DNA from: Deltaproteobacteria bacterium
GTDB taxonomy: Bacteria > Desulfobacterota > Desulfomonilia > UBA1062
Direction of reading: 5' to 3'
DNA length: 64,000 nucleotides
Assembly: GCA_029552245.1 (NCBI GenBank)
Contig: JAKPDW010000053.1
Coordinates: forward strand, 17,003 to 81,002
Shown here piece after piece: positions 17,103 to 25,703 of the stretch (its first letter is position 1; the number at the start of each line of letters is the position of its first letter). The notes under the pieces were generated by a model. That model was not told the DNA's origin. It made no database searches and was given only the letters and a program-made list of their open reading frames with translations. A program made the translations under genes and the position numbers.

Positions 17103-17561
17103 TCACTCGGCAGGGCAGATGGGGTGGGGCTTGCCCGCGATGGTGAGGACGATCGAGCCGTCTAGCTCCTCCATCATGAGGGCCAGGCTGTAGTACGCCT
17201 GTCTCGAGAAGCGCACCTTCATGCCGTCGGGCAGCGTGTAGTACAGGACGTTTGCATCCCCTATGGACAGGCGGCTCGGGTCCAGGGGATACGTCTCGAG
17301 GTTGTTGAGCCTGAGGAAGAGCCCTGTGTCGGGCTCCCCCCTGATGCACGAGACCACCAGGGGCGTGTCCTCCACCTCCACATAGCAGATCTCCGGCTCG
17401 ATGACGAGGCAGTACCTCCCGTGATCATCCCTCGTCAGCGCGTTGAAGAAGGTCCTGAGGACCATGGGGTTGACGATCTCCGCGTCGTTGTAGTACCAGC
17501 GGCCTTCCCTGTCTATCCGGATCCTCGCGGATGCCGTCACGTCTCTCAAGCCGTCTTTCAT
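17103..17561 (-). CDS. DUF1285-like protein
   Basis: The start at ATG 17561 follows GGAG by 8 bases; the frame is open much further upstream, but that part is compositionally non-coding. The 152-residue product opens IRIDREGRWYYNDAEIVNP, then LRTFFNALTRDDHGRYCLVI and VEVEDTPLVVSCI. This is the layout of the DUF1285 family (a two-domain small protein of unknown biochemical role, structurally known from proteobacteria). No signal peptide or membrane segment is evident. It is transcribed away from the TetR gene at 18026, with a 464-base gap between them. Function is unknown, and the family call is from pattern memory. Confidence 0.6.
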   Translation of the reverse strand: MKDGLRDVTASARIRIDREGRWYYNDAEIVNPMVLRTFFNALTRDDHGRYCLVIEPEICYVEVEDTPLVVSCIRGEPDTGLFLRLNNLETYPLDPSRLSIGDANVLYYTLPDGMKVRFSRQAYYSLALMMEELDGSIVLTIAGKPHPICPAE

Positions 17562-18025
17562 GTCGTCTCCGTTCGTGAATCCGCTCGATGGTGTTCCATG
17601 AGATGATAGCACGTGGACGCGGGAAATGCATCCCCTGCCGCAGGGGCGGGCTCCGGCGTGACCCGCGCCTTCCATGCTGCAGCCCGGCAGGGGCTGTCCA
17701 GCCTTAAAACCCCGCCCTGCAAGGGTGACCTTCTCGTCGTGGACGGAAATCGACCAGGTTTGTGGAAGGATCGGGTCAGCTCCGCGCCGAACAGGTATAC
17801 GACCCCGCAGACAGGGTCGTCTTGAACCGAGCCGGGTCGTGGACGCGCGAGAGGCAGCGGTCTTTGGAGACAACCCTCCCGGTTGCCGGGTCGAGAGCGG
17901 CCCGACGCAACCTACAGGCAGCCTGCGGGTCGAGGCTCTCGATCCGCGAGTCGATTCCGGGCTTGACGAGGCGCGAGCATCCAAGGCAGAATACTTGGCA
18001 CCATACCGAGATCGAAGGGTTGTCT
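17562..18025. other. Intergenic region with a GGGTCGT inverted repeat
   Basis: 464 bases between divergent genes. It contains ACGACCC (17799-17805) and GGGTCGT (17814-17820), a 7-bp inverted repeat with an 8-base gap, and another GGGTCGT about 12 bases further on. It could hold the operator of the TetR regulator that starts at 18026, although it lies about 200 bases upstream of it. No coding sequence convinces me here. Confidence 0.4.
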
Positions 18026-18622
18026 ATGGCTCGAAACATGAAGCAGGCGATGATCATCGACGCGGCCCTGGAGGTCTTCCGCGAGAAGGGGTACGCGAAC
18101 GCGCGCATGGCGGACATCGCGCGCCGCGCCGGCGTGTCCTACGGCCTCGTGTACCACTACTTCGGGAGCAAGGAGGTGCTGTTCGACATCATCGTGGAAT
18201 CCTGGTGGAACGACCTCTACGCCATGATGGAGCGGGAGATCGCGTCGGATGCGCCCACGAGGGACAAGCTCGTCCATATCATCGCCTTCTTCCTCGACAC
18301 CTACGGCAGCAAGCCGAACCTCATGTCCATCTTCGTCAGCGAGGTATGCAGGAGCTCGGTGTACCACACCAAGGAAGGGCTCTCGAGGTTCCTCAAGTTC
18401 TTCAACCTCTGCGAGCAGATCATGCTCCAGGGGCAGGAGAGCGGGTTCTTGAGCAAGGAAATCCCGCCGCACCACCTCACGTACATCTTCTACGGCGCCA
18501 TCGAGACCTTCATCTCGGTCATGGTGCTCGGCAAGGAGCCCATGACGAAGAAGCGTCACGAGCGCGCCATGAACGCCATCCTCAGGGTCTTCACCGATGG
18601 TGCCAGTTCCAGGGCGCACTAG
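18026..18622 (+). CDS. TetR/AcrR family transcriptional regulator
   Basis: A 198-residue regulator. The N-terminal TetR helix-turn-helix is complete: AMIIDAALEVFREKGYANAR, then MADIARRAGVSYGLVYHYFG, SKEVLFDII. The C-terminal ligand domain (about 60-190) is all-helical and generic, with a Cys pair near 105-125; the ligand cannot be predicted. The ATG at 18026 has only a weak AAGGG upstream, and the frame is open further 5', but the domain begins right here. It precedes the BKACE gene by about 70 bases on the same strand and may control it. TetR proteins usually repress until an acyl-CoA or other small ligand binds. Confidence 0.85.
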   Translation: MARNMKQAMIIDAALEVFREKGYANARMADIARRAGVSYGLVYHYFGSKEVLFDIIVESWWNDLYAMMEREIASDAPTRDKLVHIIAFFLDTYGSKPNLMSIFVSEVCRSSVYHTKEGLSRFLKFFNLCEQIMLQGQESGFLSKEIPPHHLTYIFYGAIETFISVMVLGKEPMTKKRHERAMNAILRVFTDGASSRAH

Positions 18623-18690
18623 GCCTTTTTGGCCGGGAGGGGCCGTCCACCCCTTCAGGTCATCGAGGGGGGCGGCCGAAGAGGAATGCC

Positions 18691-19560
18691 ATGGCTGAAA
18701 ACAAGGAAAAGGTGATCATATGCGCCGCCCTCGCAGGCGCCCTGACCTTCAAGCACCAGAACCCGGCGGTGCCCTACACGCCCGAGGAATTCGCCCGGGA
18801 GGCGGCAAGGTGTTTCGCAGCGGGGGCCGCCATGGTGCACGTCCATGCGCGGGACGACTCCGGCATGCCTACCCACGACATCGACCGCGTGAGGGCGATC
18901 CACGACGCCATCAAGGAGAAGACCCCGGAGCTCATCGTGAACCTCACCTCGGCCGTGGGGGTGGGGGTGAAGGCCGAGGAGAGGATCGCCCAGATCCTTG
19001 CGGTGAAGCCCGCCATGGCATCGCTCAACACCAACACCATGAACTTCAGCCTCGTCGACCGGTCGACCGGCGCGATCCTCTACGACGCGGTCTTCGAGAA
19101 CACCTTCACCATGCTCCAGGACTTCGGCAGGGCCATGGAGGAGAACGACATCAAGCCCGAGATCGAATGCTACGACATGGGCGGTATAGACAACACGCTC
19201 TTGGTCGCGAAGCAGGGGTTCTTCTCCAAGCCGATGAACTTCAACTTCGTCTGGGGCGTGGCGGGCGGCCAGCGTTTCAGGCCCGAGGCGTTCATAGCGA
19301 TGGTGCACGCCCTTCCTGAAGGCTCGACCTTCACGACCTGCGGGGTGGGGATCGACCAGTTCCCGGCCGTCACCATGAGCTGCCTCATGGGGGGGCACAT
19401 GCGCGTGGGCCTGGAGGACAACATACGGCTTCCCAACGGCGAACTCGCGAAGGGCAGCTGGGAGCAGGTCCTGTGGGCGGTCAAGATCGCGTCCGCGCTC
19501 GGCAGGGAGCCTGCAGGACCCGACGAGGCCCGGCGCATCCTGGGCATCAGGCAGAAGTGA
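18691..19560 (+). CDS. 3-keto-5-aminohexanoate cleavage enzyme family protein (BKACE, DUF849)
   Basis: A 289-residue BKACE protein. Family members condense or cleave beta-keto acids with acetyl-CoA, giving acetoacetate and a CoA ester; the founding member acts in lysine fermentation. Seen here: the first strand VIICAALAGALTF, the metal-binding HVHARDDSG (His-X-His, near residue 48-50), the conserved IVNLTSAVGVG, the ECYDMGG with Glu, and the C-terminal RVGLEDNI glycine/Glu motif with NGELAKGSWEQV. Substrate specificity depends on pocket residues that cannot be read safely by eye, and no other lysine-fermentation genes are nearby, so the substrate is open. ATG 18691 follows GAGGAA. It lies downstream of a TetR gene. 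Confidence 0.88.
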   Translation: MAENKEKVIICAALAGALTFKHQNPAVPYTPEEFAREAARCFAAGAAMVHVHARDDSGMPTHDIDRVRAIHDAIKEKTPELIVNLTSAVGVGVKAEERIAQILAVKPAMASLNTNTMNFSLVDRSTGAILYDAVFENTFTMLQDFGRAMEENDIKPEIECYDMGGIDNTLLVAKQGFFSKPMNFNFVWGVAGGQRFRPEAFIAMVHALPEGSTFTTCGVGIDQFPAVTMSCLMGGHMRVGLEDNIRLPNGELAKGSWEQVLWAVKIASALGREPAGPDEARRILGIRQK

Positions 19561-19695
19561 GCGCTCATGCGGAGGATCTTCTTGCGGCTCGGCTCTCGGA
19601 CGGCGGCCCCATGGGCAGAGGGAGGATGTGCGGGGTCGCCGACACGGGTCTTTGGCGGGGTCGCGCGTATCCGGCAATGGACGAGGTGGAGTGAT

Positions 19696-21027
19696 ATGCG
19701 GACACGGCCGACGGTGACAGCGGCGTTCATCCTGGCGACCCTCGTGACGGTGGTCTTCTCCGTGCAGGGGGTGCAGGCCCACGAGATCCCCCACACGGTC
19801 AGGCCGGGCGACACGCTGGCATCGATCGCCGCCTCGTACGTAGAGCTCGCGGATGCGTACACGAAGAAAGAGTTCATCGAGGAGATCAAGCGGGTCAACA
19901 ACCTCGGTGACAGGGGGCTCAGCGTGGGCATGACCCTGGCCATACCGGTGGTCCGCAGTGAGCCGCTCAGGCCGTCGAGCGTCAAGAAGCCACGGGACTT
20001 CGTGGCCAAGGGCGCATACATCAACCAGTTCACGGCCGGAACGAGGCAGGTCTTCACCGTCGCCAGGAGGCTCAAGGCGTGCGGCGGCAACACCATCGTG
20101 TTCGACGCCAAGGAGGTGGAGGGGCTCCCCACCTACCGGAGCGCCGTCCCGAGGGAACACCTGGGGCTGTCATCCTACGCATACACCATAGAAGACATCC
20201 ACAAGCTGGTGGAGTACCTCCACGCCATGGGGATGCACGTGGTGGCACGCGTGTGCATGTTCCGGGATTTCTACAACTCCACGAACAGGGCTGCATGGAG
20301 GTTCGCTGACGAGTGGGTGAACCCCGCGAACCCGGCGGTGCAGGAGTACAACCTCGCCATCGTCAGGGAACTGCTGGACTCGGGCGTCGACGAGATACAG
20401 GTGGACTACTTCCGCTACCCTGCGGACGGCAAGACACAGACGGGCCTGGAAGGAAAGTCGCGCAGCGACGTGCTCTGCGACTTCGCCAGGCGACTTCGCG
20501 GCCTCACCCAGGCCAAGGGCGTCGTGCTGTCTCTCGACATGTTCGGGATCGTGATCTGGCAGAAGAAAGAAGACATACTCATCCTCGGCCAGGACGTGGT
20601 GCGGTTCAAGGACCACTTCGACGTGATCTCGCCCATGCTCTACCCGTCGCACTTCGTCAAGAACTTCTCCGGGGTGGCCAACCCCGCTGACGAGCCGTAC
20701 CTGTTCGTGAACAGGGGGGTCAAACGGATGAAGGCCCTGGTGGGGGATGCGGTGGTCATCAGGCCGTGGCTGCAGTCGTTCCCGCTGAGGGTGAAGATCG
20801 GGTACAACGCCGCGTACGTGAGAAACCAGATACATGCCACGTGCGACGCAGGCGGGACGGGATGGCTCCTCTGGAGCCCGAAGAACCGCTACGAAGAGGC
20901 GTTCAGGGCCATGGAGGGGCTCGACTCCAAGGTCTGCAGGCCGGCCGTGCAAAGAGTCGGCCCTGCGAGACGGGCCAAGGAGAACCTTGGAAGCCCCAGG
21001 AAGAACGGCCGGCTCACCCTCAACTGA
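19696..21027 (+). CDS. Exported LysM protein with DUF4015 glycoside-hydrolase-like domain
   Basis: The start ATG 19696 (GGTGGAG upstream) gives 443 residues beginning with a signal peptide (AAFILATLVTVVFSV, cleavage near VQA-HE). Residues about 30-90 are a LysM peptidoglycan-binding domain (HTVRPGDTLASIAASY, ending GMTLAIPV). From about 105 to 410 runs a DUF4015-type TIM barrel related to glycoside hydrolases: GAYINQFTAG, GGNTIVFDAKEVEG, VVARVCMFRD, VDEIQVDYFRYP and VISPMLYPSHF. Asp/Glu residues in VDEIQVDYF lie where catalytic acids sit in related barrels. The likely location is periplasm or cell wall, acting on or binding polysaccharide. The last 30 residues are basic and look disordered. 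It may form a unit with the BKACE gene upstream, but no functional link is evident. Confidence 0.8.
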   Translation: MRTRPTVTAAFILATLVTVVFSVQGVQAHEIPHTVRPGDTLASIAASYVELADAYTKKEFIEEIKRVNNLGDRGLSVGMTLAIPVVRSEPLRPSSVKKPRDFVAKGAYINQFTAGTRQVFTVARRLKACGGNTIVFDAKEVEGLPTYRSAVPREHLGLSSYAYTIEDIHKLVEYLHAMGMHVVARVCMFRDFYNSTNRAAWRFADEWVNPANPAVQEYNLAIVRELLDSGVDEIQVDYFRYPADGKTQTGLEGKSRSDVLCDFARRLRGLTQAKGVVLSLDMFGIVIWQKKEDILILGQDVVRFKDHFDVISPMLYPSHFVKNFSGVANPADEPYLFVNRGVKRMKALVGDAVVIRPWLQSFPLRVKIGYNAAYVRNQIHATCDAGGTGWLLWSPKNRYEEAFRAMEGLDSKVCRPAVQRVGPARRAKENLGSPRKNGRLTLN

Positions 21028-21301
21028 AGGACCGAGGCCGAGGGGGCGATGCCGGGCCAGCCTCGAGCGCTCCCTTGTGACCCCGGGCCAGGAACCCTGA
21101 AGAGACACTCGAGACGAGAATCGCTGGATGCCCTCACGGCCCGCCTGCCGGGTGCCCGCATCGAACATGTGCCGCGAAGGGCGGCGCGCCCACCGGGAAT
21201 GCCTTCACCCGGCAAGGGGTGCGGCTTGTGCGCTGAAGGTCCGCGCTGATCTCCGCGCCGTTTAGCCCACCTTGCTGCAACGGCCGCGCCTTGATGAGGA
21301 G

Positions 21302-21979
21302 CTACGCACCCGGCCCCGAGAGCCTGCCTTTCAGGTGCGGCCTCATGGCCTCCTCGACGGCCAGGCGCTGCCTCTCGAACTCATCACGGTCCGTCGTGGG
21401 CGCGAGGCTCATCATGTCCAGAAAGACCAGCCGCACACGCGCAAACGGCTTGGGCAGCATGAAGTTGTCCCAGCTGTCGAAGAACCAGGCGCTCGAGGCC
21501 TCGGTGAAGAAGGGTACGACGCAGGCCTCCGCCTCGTGGGCCATCCGGATGAGCCCCGGCTTGACCCTGCCTGCAGGGCCGCGTGGGCCGTCCACCACGT
21601 GGCCTGCCAGGCCGTTCTTCCTGACAGACCCGATCATCTCCTTCAGCGCCTCGGCGCCGCCTTTGGAGGACGACCCGGCCACCGTGTGCCACCCGCACCT
21701 TCTCGCCACGCCCGCGATGATGGAACCGTCCATGCTCTTGCTGATCATGAGGGAAGGCCTGAAGCGTTCGTAGTTCTTGAAGTGGGAGATGGCCGTGAAG
21801 AACTGCTGGTGCCACGTGCACAGGATGACCCTGCCGCCTGCGGCCACGTGTTCCATCCAGGCCTTCTCGTTCGTCACCGACAGGCTGAACGTGGCGCTGT
21901 AGGCGCGGACGAACCGGTAGAGAACGTCGTGGAAGGCGCTCGACGTGAGTATGCGTCTCATCGACTTGGAGACACCCAA
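21302..21979 (-). CDS. DUF374 family lysophospholipid acyltransferase-like protein
   Basis: The open frame extends to 22051, but the best start is TTG 21979, with GGAGGTG ending 6 bases before it; ATG 21994 and ATG 21961 are alternatives. The product of about 225 residues carries the DUF374 signature, a branch of the LPLAT superfamily seen in many Gram-negatives: VILCTWHQQFF (His as the likely catalytic base), FRPSLMISKSMDG, GWHTVAGSSSKGG, HVVDGPRGPAGRVKPG and VVPFFTEAS. Members are linked to lipid A or phospholipid acylation at the inner membrane. The acyl donor and acceptor are unknown. It is convergent with the LysM gene and has no operon partner. Confidence 0.8.
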   Translation of the reverse strand: MGVSKSMRRILTSSAFHDVLYRFVRAYSATFSLSVTNEKAWMEHVAAGGRVILCTWHQQFFTAISHFKNYERFRPSLMISKSMDGSIIAGVARRCGWHTVAGSSSKGGAEALKEMIGSVRKNGLAGHVVDGPRGPAGRVKPGLIRMAHEAEACVVPFFTEASSAWFFDSWDNFMLPKPFARVRLVFLDMMSLAPTTDRDEFERQRLAVEEAMRPHLKGRLSGPGA

Positions 21980-22805
21980 GGTGTTCACCTCCATGCAAGG
22001 GGACGCTGGGTGACGCGAGGGGACCACCCTCGCGGACCCTCGTCTTGCCATCTATGATCGAATGCCTCGTGGAAGTCAAAGGGGGAAAGGGTCAGAAAGC
22101 ACCCTGACACAGTTCTTTGACCGTCCACGGTGGCCCCGGTCTCACAGTCCACGGGCACACTCGATCTCTTCCGCCGTCCGCACCCCACCGCCCCCGCTCG
22201 CGCCAGGCCTTTCCTCGATGTACCCCCGGCATGCCCTCCTCTTGCCTGGGTCACGGCCGAACCCGGTGGCCGGGGCCTCTCGCCCGCCTTCTCCCAGGGC
22301 GAGGCCCGGGGCCAGGCCCGGGTGTCTCGTGGGTCCATCGAGAACGGTCCGGCACTTCTTTCGGGAGGGATGCCCCCTCATGCAAGGGCGGCGCGTGGAC
22401 CATGCGACACGACCAACGTTCTCGTCCGTTCACCGCCGACTCGTTTCCCGCCTGCCCGACCCTGTCAGAGCAACCGGGTCGGTGCTTAGGGCCGTGGGCG
22501 GCGCGGGACCGGGCCCTTGACGTGCCCTGCACGCTCGGGCTCAGGCGGCGAAGGGGCGGCCTCCCGGGCAATTCAGCTTGAGGGATCGTCTGCTGGATGT
22601 CCCCCATGACACCGACAGCACAGGCACCTAGCCCGCTCCCGGCCCCATGCAGCTCGAGGGATCGTCTGCGGGGGTAGGCCGTGCCCCTCGGCAGGCGTCC
22701 TGCCGTGCGGGGCGCCCATGGGAAGCGGGGGAGGGGGCTCTGGTGGGTGCCCCTTCCCCCGGCTGCTGGCCCCGGCTTGACATCGCGGGCGGGCCGAAGG
22801 TGGAA
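21980..22805. other. Long GC-rich non-coding gap with a short direct repeat
   Basis: About 825 bases without a convincing gene. Overlapping frames exist on both strands, but they are rich in Pro, Arg and Gly and show no domains. A 20-base direct repeat occurs at 22574-22593 and 22650-22669 (CAGCTTGAGGGATCGTCTGC and the same with one C for T). The region may be decayed sequence or carry promoters for the acyltransferase; I found no clear signal. Confidence 0.5.
22574..22669. repeat. 20-bp direct repeat pair, 19/20 identical
   Basis: Copies at 22574-22593 and 22650-22669 differ only by T/C at the sixth base. They lie 76 bases apart in the non-coding gap downstream of the acetoacetate-decarboxylase-like gene. 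No further copy was noticed. Confidence 0.6.
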
Positions 22806-23579
22806 TCAGTCGTCCATGAGGTTTCGCGGGCCGAAGAGGATGGCCTCCATGAGCGGCATGTACAGGTAGAACAGGGGGTTCGCCGACAGCCCCAGGGAGC
22901 GGATCGTGCCCGAGATGGGGTGATCACCGAGTTCCAGCCGTGCCGCCCTGGGGTTCATGGACCTGGCGAACTCTCGGGGGTTCATGTGGATGTTCGCAGC
23001 GAGCGGCACCCCGTCCTTGACGGAGTAGGTCTTGAACCGGTTGACCTTTTCCGGTGCCGTCTTGAGCTTCCTGCCCCTGAGGGTGAGGATGTTCTTGCCC
23101 CTCTCGTCGAGCCTGCAGGCGAGCATGTCTCGCTCGTCGGAGAAGGTTATGTCAGCGAGGAACTTGGGGTACCCGTACATCTCGACCCCGCCGATACGTG
23201 CGCGTTCGGTCGTCACGGGGAGCTGCCACACGTAGGCGGTGAAATACCTCCTCGCCATCATGGAGAGGGCGGTAAGCCCCGGTATGCCCTTCTTCCCGAA
23301 GGTGATGGGGAACGAGATGGAGAACTCGTTGTACGGGTCGATGTCAGTCGACCGGTACTCGAATGCGGTGAAGGCGACCAGCGCCTTGCCCCTGACGATC
23401 TCCACCGGGTGCATGTCCGCCCTCGGCAGCAGCCGCCTCACCATGGCCGTGGGCGCGGTGTAGGTGACCGTCATGCTCGTGTTGTCGTAGTAGAAGACCG
23501 GCAGCTTGCCCGAAAACCCCAGTTTCTCGTTGGTGAGTTCCCATTGCACGATCCCTTCGAAGAACGAAGCCCTGTTCAT
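22806..23579 (-). CDS. Acetoacetate decarboxylase family protein
   Basis: A 257-residue protein of the acetoacetate decarboxylase superfamily. The Schiff-base lysine is present as K139 in EMYGYPKFLA, and the fold elements around it match (FEYRSTDIDPYNEFSISFP before, then LADITF). Members decarboxylate acetoacetate or related beta-keto acids, but many homologues use the lysine for aldol or dehydratase chemistry instead, so the reaction is not fixed. It is the last gene of a minus-strand run after an SDR and two acyl-CoA dehydrogenases, about 100 bases behind the SDR stop. That context suggests a role in degrading an acyl-CoA or polyketide-like substrate and makes simple acetone formation doubtful. 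ATG 23579 follows AGGGAGG. Confidence 0.82.
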   Translation of the reverse strand: MNRASFFEGIVQWELTNEKLGFSGKLPVFYYDNTSMTVTYTAPTAMVRRLLPRADMHPVEIVRGKALVAFTAFEYRSTDIDPYNEFSISFPITFGKKGIPGLTALSMMARRYFTAYVWQLPVTTERARIGGVEMYGYPKFLADITFSDERDMLACRLDERGKNILTLRGRKLKTAPEKVNRFKTYSVKDGVPLAANIHMNPREFARSMNPRAARLELGDHPISGTIRSLGLSANPLFYLYMPLMEAILFGPRNLMDD

Positions 23580-23678
23580 AGATCCTCCCTTTCGATCCCC
23601 CGGGGGTCTGGCCCCGGGTCATAGTCGTCTCGAGCCTGGACACGTTTCCCCTCGATGACCCAATGCCCTCCCTGCAGC

Positions 23679-24533
23679 CTAACCGGTATTTCCATCCCCT
23701 GTGCAGGCGTACTTGCGGGCCATGTACCTGCTGAAGGCGGAACACAGTCTCAGAGCCGTCACGGGAAAGAGCCTCGTGAGCATATCCAGGACCAAGGCGT
23801 CCGTCCCGACGAGGATGCGGCGCCGGTCCCTCTTGATGCCGGCGATGATGACGCGGGCGGCCTCGCCGGCATCCATCCTGAAGAGCTCCTTCTCGTAGAG
23901 GCTCACGGCCCCCTCCTTCGTCAGGGAGCACAACCCGCGGTTGAACTTGGCGTGGCGGGCGATCCCCGTCCTGATGCCCCCCGGGTGTACGCAGCTCACG
24001 CGTATGTTCGTGCCCTCGAGTTCCTGGGCGAGGGTCTCGGTGTATCCCTTGACCGCGAACTTGGATGCACAGTACGGGCCGTTGTTGGGATTGGGCAGGA
24101 TCCCGTTGATGCTGGACACGTTCACGATGTGACCCTCGGGCCTCAGCCTCAGGTGGGGGAGAAACGCCATGGTCCCGTGGACCACGCCCCAGAAGTTCAC
24201 GGCCATGATCCACTCGAAGTCCTCTATCGGGACGGTCTCTAAAAGGTCGCCGAGGGCGACGCCCGCGTTGTTGATGACGAGGTCCACCGAACCATGCAGG
24301 CTCACGGCATCCTGCGCGAACGCGAAGACCCGCTCCCTCCTGGAGACGTCCACCACGTGCGTGGTGACCCTCACCCGGCCGTCTACGAGGGCCGCGGTCT
24401 GCTCGAGACCCCCGTGGTCGATGTCCGCCAGCGCGAGCGAACACCCCTCGCGGGCGAGGTTCACGGCAAGCATCCGGCCGATGCCGGACGCCGCCCCGGT
24501 GATCGCTGCTGTCTTGCCCGCGAGGTTCTTCAC
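23679..24533 (-). CDS. Short-chain dehydrogenase/reductase (SDR)
   Basis: A 284-residue classical SDR. It shows the NAD(P)-binding TGAASGIG, an acidic residue after the second strand (ALADIDHGG, favouring NAD), INNAGVALGD, the catalytic Ser in VNVSSINGI, and Y-x3-K in PYCASKFAVKGY. The start is GTG 24533, which overlaps the TGA of the upstream dehydrogenase (GTGA); no ATG fits the N-terminus. The C-terminal 60 residues are longer than a minimal SDR and hydrophobic in part (LDMLTRLFPVTALRL), as in membrane-associated acyl or steroid-type SDRs. Tight coupling to the acyl-CoA dehydrogenases implies it oxidises a hydroxyl intermediate of the same pathway. Confidence 0.9.
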   Translation of the reverse strand: MKNLAGKTAAITGAASGIGRMLAVNLAREGCSLALADIDHGGLEQTAALVDGRVRVTTHVVDVSRRERVFAFAQDAVSLHGSVDLVINNAGVALGDLLETVPIEDFEWIMAVNFWGVVHGTMAFLPHLRLRPEGHIVNVSSINGILPNPNNGPYCASKFAVKGYTETLAQELEGTNIRVSCVHPGGIRTGIARHAKFNRGLCSLTKEGAVSLYEKELFRMDAGEAARVIIAGIKRDRRRILVGTDALVLDMLTRLFPVTALRLCSAFSRYMARKYACTGDGNTG

Positions 24534-25687
24534 GGCATGCCCCCCTGGCCCAGACTCGCCGTCTTTACGGCCGGCCCCACGAGCGAGAGCTTCTTCAAGG
24601 GGTGAGACCCGAAGACGGCCGAGGCCTGGTGGGCGTCGCGGTAGCGCTTCTCCTGGCCGTAATCCTTCATGTAGCCGTAGCCGCCCAGCACCTGGATGCC
24701 GTCGGACACGACGCCGCAGGCGAGGGAGTGCACCGTCAGCGCAGCCGACGCCGCGTACTCCATGGACGAGGCGTCGCCGTCGAGGGCGAGCCGCGACGCC
24801 TGGGCGAGGGCGAGCCCGGACGACCTGACGGCGATGAGCATGTCGGCGAGCATCATGGTCACCTCGCTCCAGCGCGCGATCTCCCTGCCGCCCTGACGCC
24901 TTTGTACCGCGTATGCCAGTGCGCACTCGTACGAACCCCTCATGATGCCGGCCGATATGGCGGCCGAGGCCACGAGGAGCGCCGCATAGACCGACCCGAA
25001 GGCCTCGCTCCCCTTGTCAGGGCTACAGAGGCGCAGGGCCGGAACCCTGTCAAGGGTCACGTCGGCCGCAGGGCATGCGTGGAAGCCCAGGGTGAGGACG
25101 GGCCCGCTTTTGGTCACCTCGTCCCTGTCGAGGTCGACCAGGAAGAAGGAGACATCGTCACCGTGGGCGCCTCGAGCGGGCACGACCGCCCTCGTCGCGA
25201 CGGTGGCGAGGCTCAACAGGGGCACGGTGCCGCTGAGGACCTCCTGGCCGCCCGGCGAGAGTTCGGCCCTTGGGAGGGTCTCCGCCTCGATGACCGGGTG
25301 GAGGTAGCACGGGAACGCAAGGATGGCTTCCCGCACCGAGGCGGCCCCCGACATGAGTGCGCCTGCGGCCTTCACTCCGGCGCAGGCGCCTGCCGTGAGC
25401 TGGGCGCAGGCGTTGGTGAACACGGCCGCCCCCAGAGACGCATCCACGCTCGAGATCTCCTCGAGGAGGACGCACAGCGTCTCGAGGTCCCCGCCTGCCC
25501 CGCCCAGCTCCTCGGGGATGACGACCCCGAAGAACCCCGCCTCGTAGGCCTTCTCGAGGGTGTCCATGAACAACGGCGCGAACGGGTGACGGTCGTGCTC
25601 GCGGATGTTCGGGGCGAGCTCCTTGGCGGAGAACGCCCTCGCCAGTTCCTTCATGGGTGTGAGTTCCTTCTTGAATACGGTCCCCAT
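24530..25687 (-). CDS. Acyl-CoA dehydrogenase-like protein lacking the usual catalytic Glu
   Basis: The start ATG 25687 has GGGAGG 6 bases upstream; an ATG 12 bases further out lacks a site. The 385-residue product has the acyl-CoA dehydrogenase fold: N-terminal helices (AYEAGFFGVVIPEELGGAGG), the central beta domain, and the C-terminal bundle with VSDGIQVLGGYGYMKDY and YRDAHQ. Where most family members read IYEGTNEI with the catalytic base, this one reads SAVFGSHPLKK, so the usual Glu is absent. It may be the non-catalytic partner of the adjacent 501-residue dehydrogenase, as in heteromeric steroid-type enzymes, or use another base. It overlaps the SDR by 4 bases and starts 16 bases after the larger dehydrogenase stops. 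Confidence 0.85.
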   Translation of the reverse strand: MGTVFKKELTPMKELARAFSAKELAPNIREHDRHPFAPLFMDTLEKAYEAGFFGVVIPEELGGAGGDLETLCVLLEEISSVDASLGAAVFTNACAQLTAGACAGVKAAGALMSGAASVREAILAFPCYLHPVIEAETLPRAELSPGGQEVLSGTVPLLSLATVATRAVVPARGAHGDDVSFFLVDLDRDEVTKSGPVLTLGFHACPAADVTLDRVPALRLCSPDKGSEAFGSVYAALLVASAAISAGIMRGSYECALAYAVQRRQGGREIARWSEVTMMLADMLIAVRSSGLALAQASRLALDGDASSMEYAASAALTVHSLACGVVSDGIQVLGGYGYMKDYGQEKRYRDAHQASAVFGSHPLKKLSLVGPAVKTASLGQGGMP

Positions 25688-25703
25688 GAAACCTCCCATA
25701 CGT

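Noticed and set aside
22062..22607. Several overlapping short frames on both strands
   Set aside because: Pro/Arg/Gly-rich, mutually overlapping and without domains; treated as non-coding.
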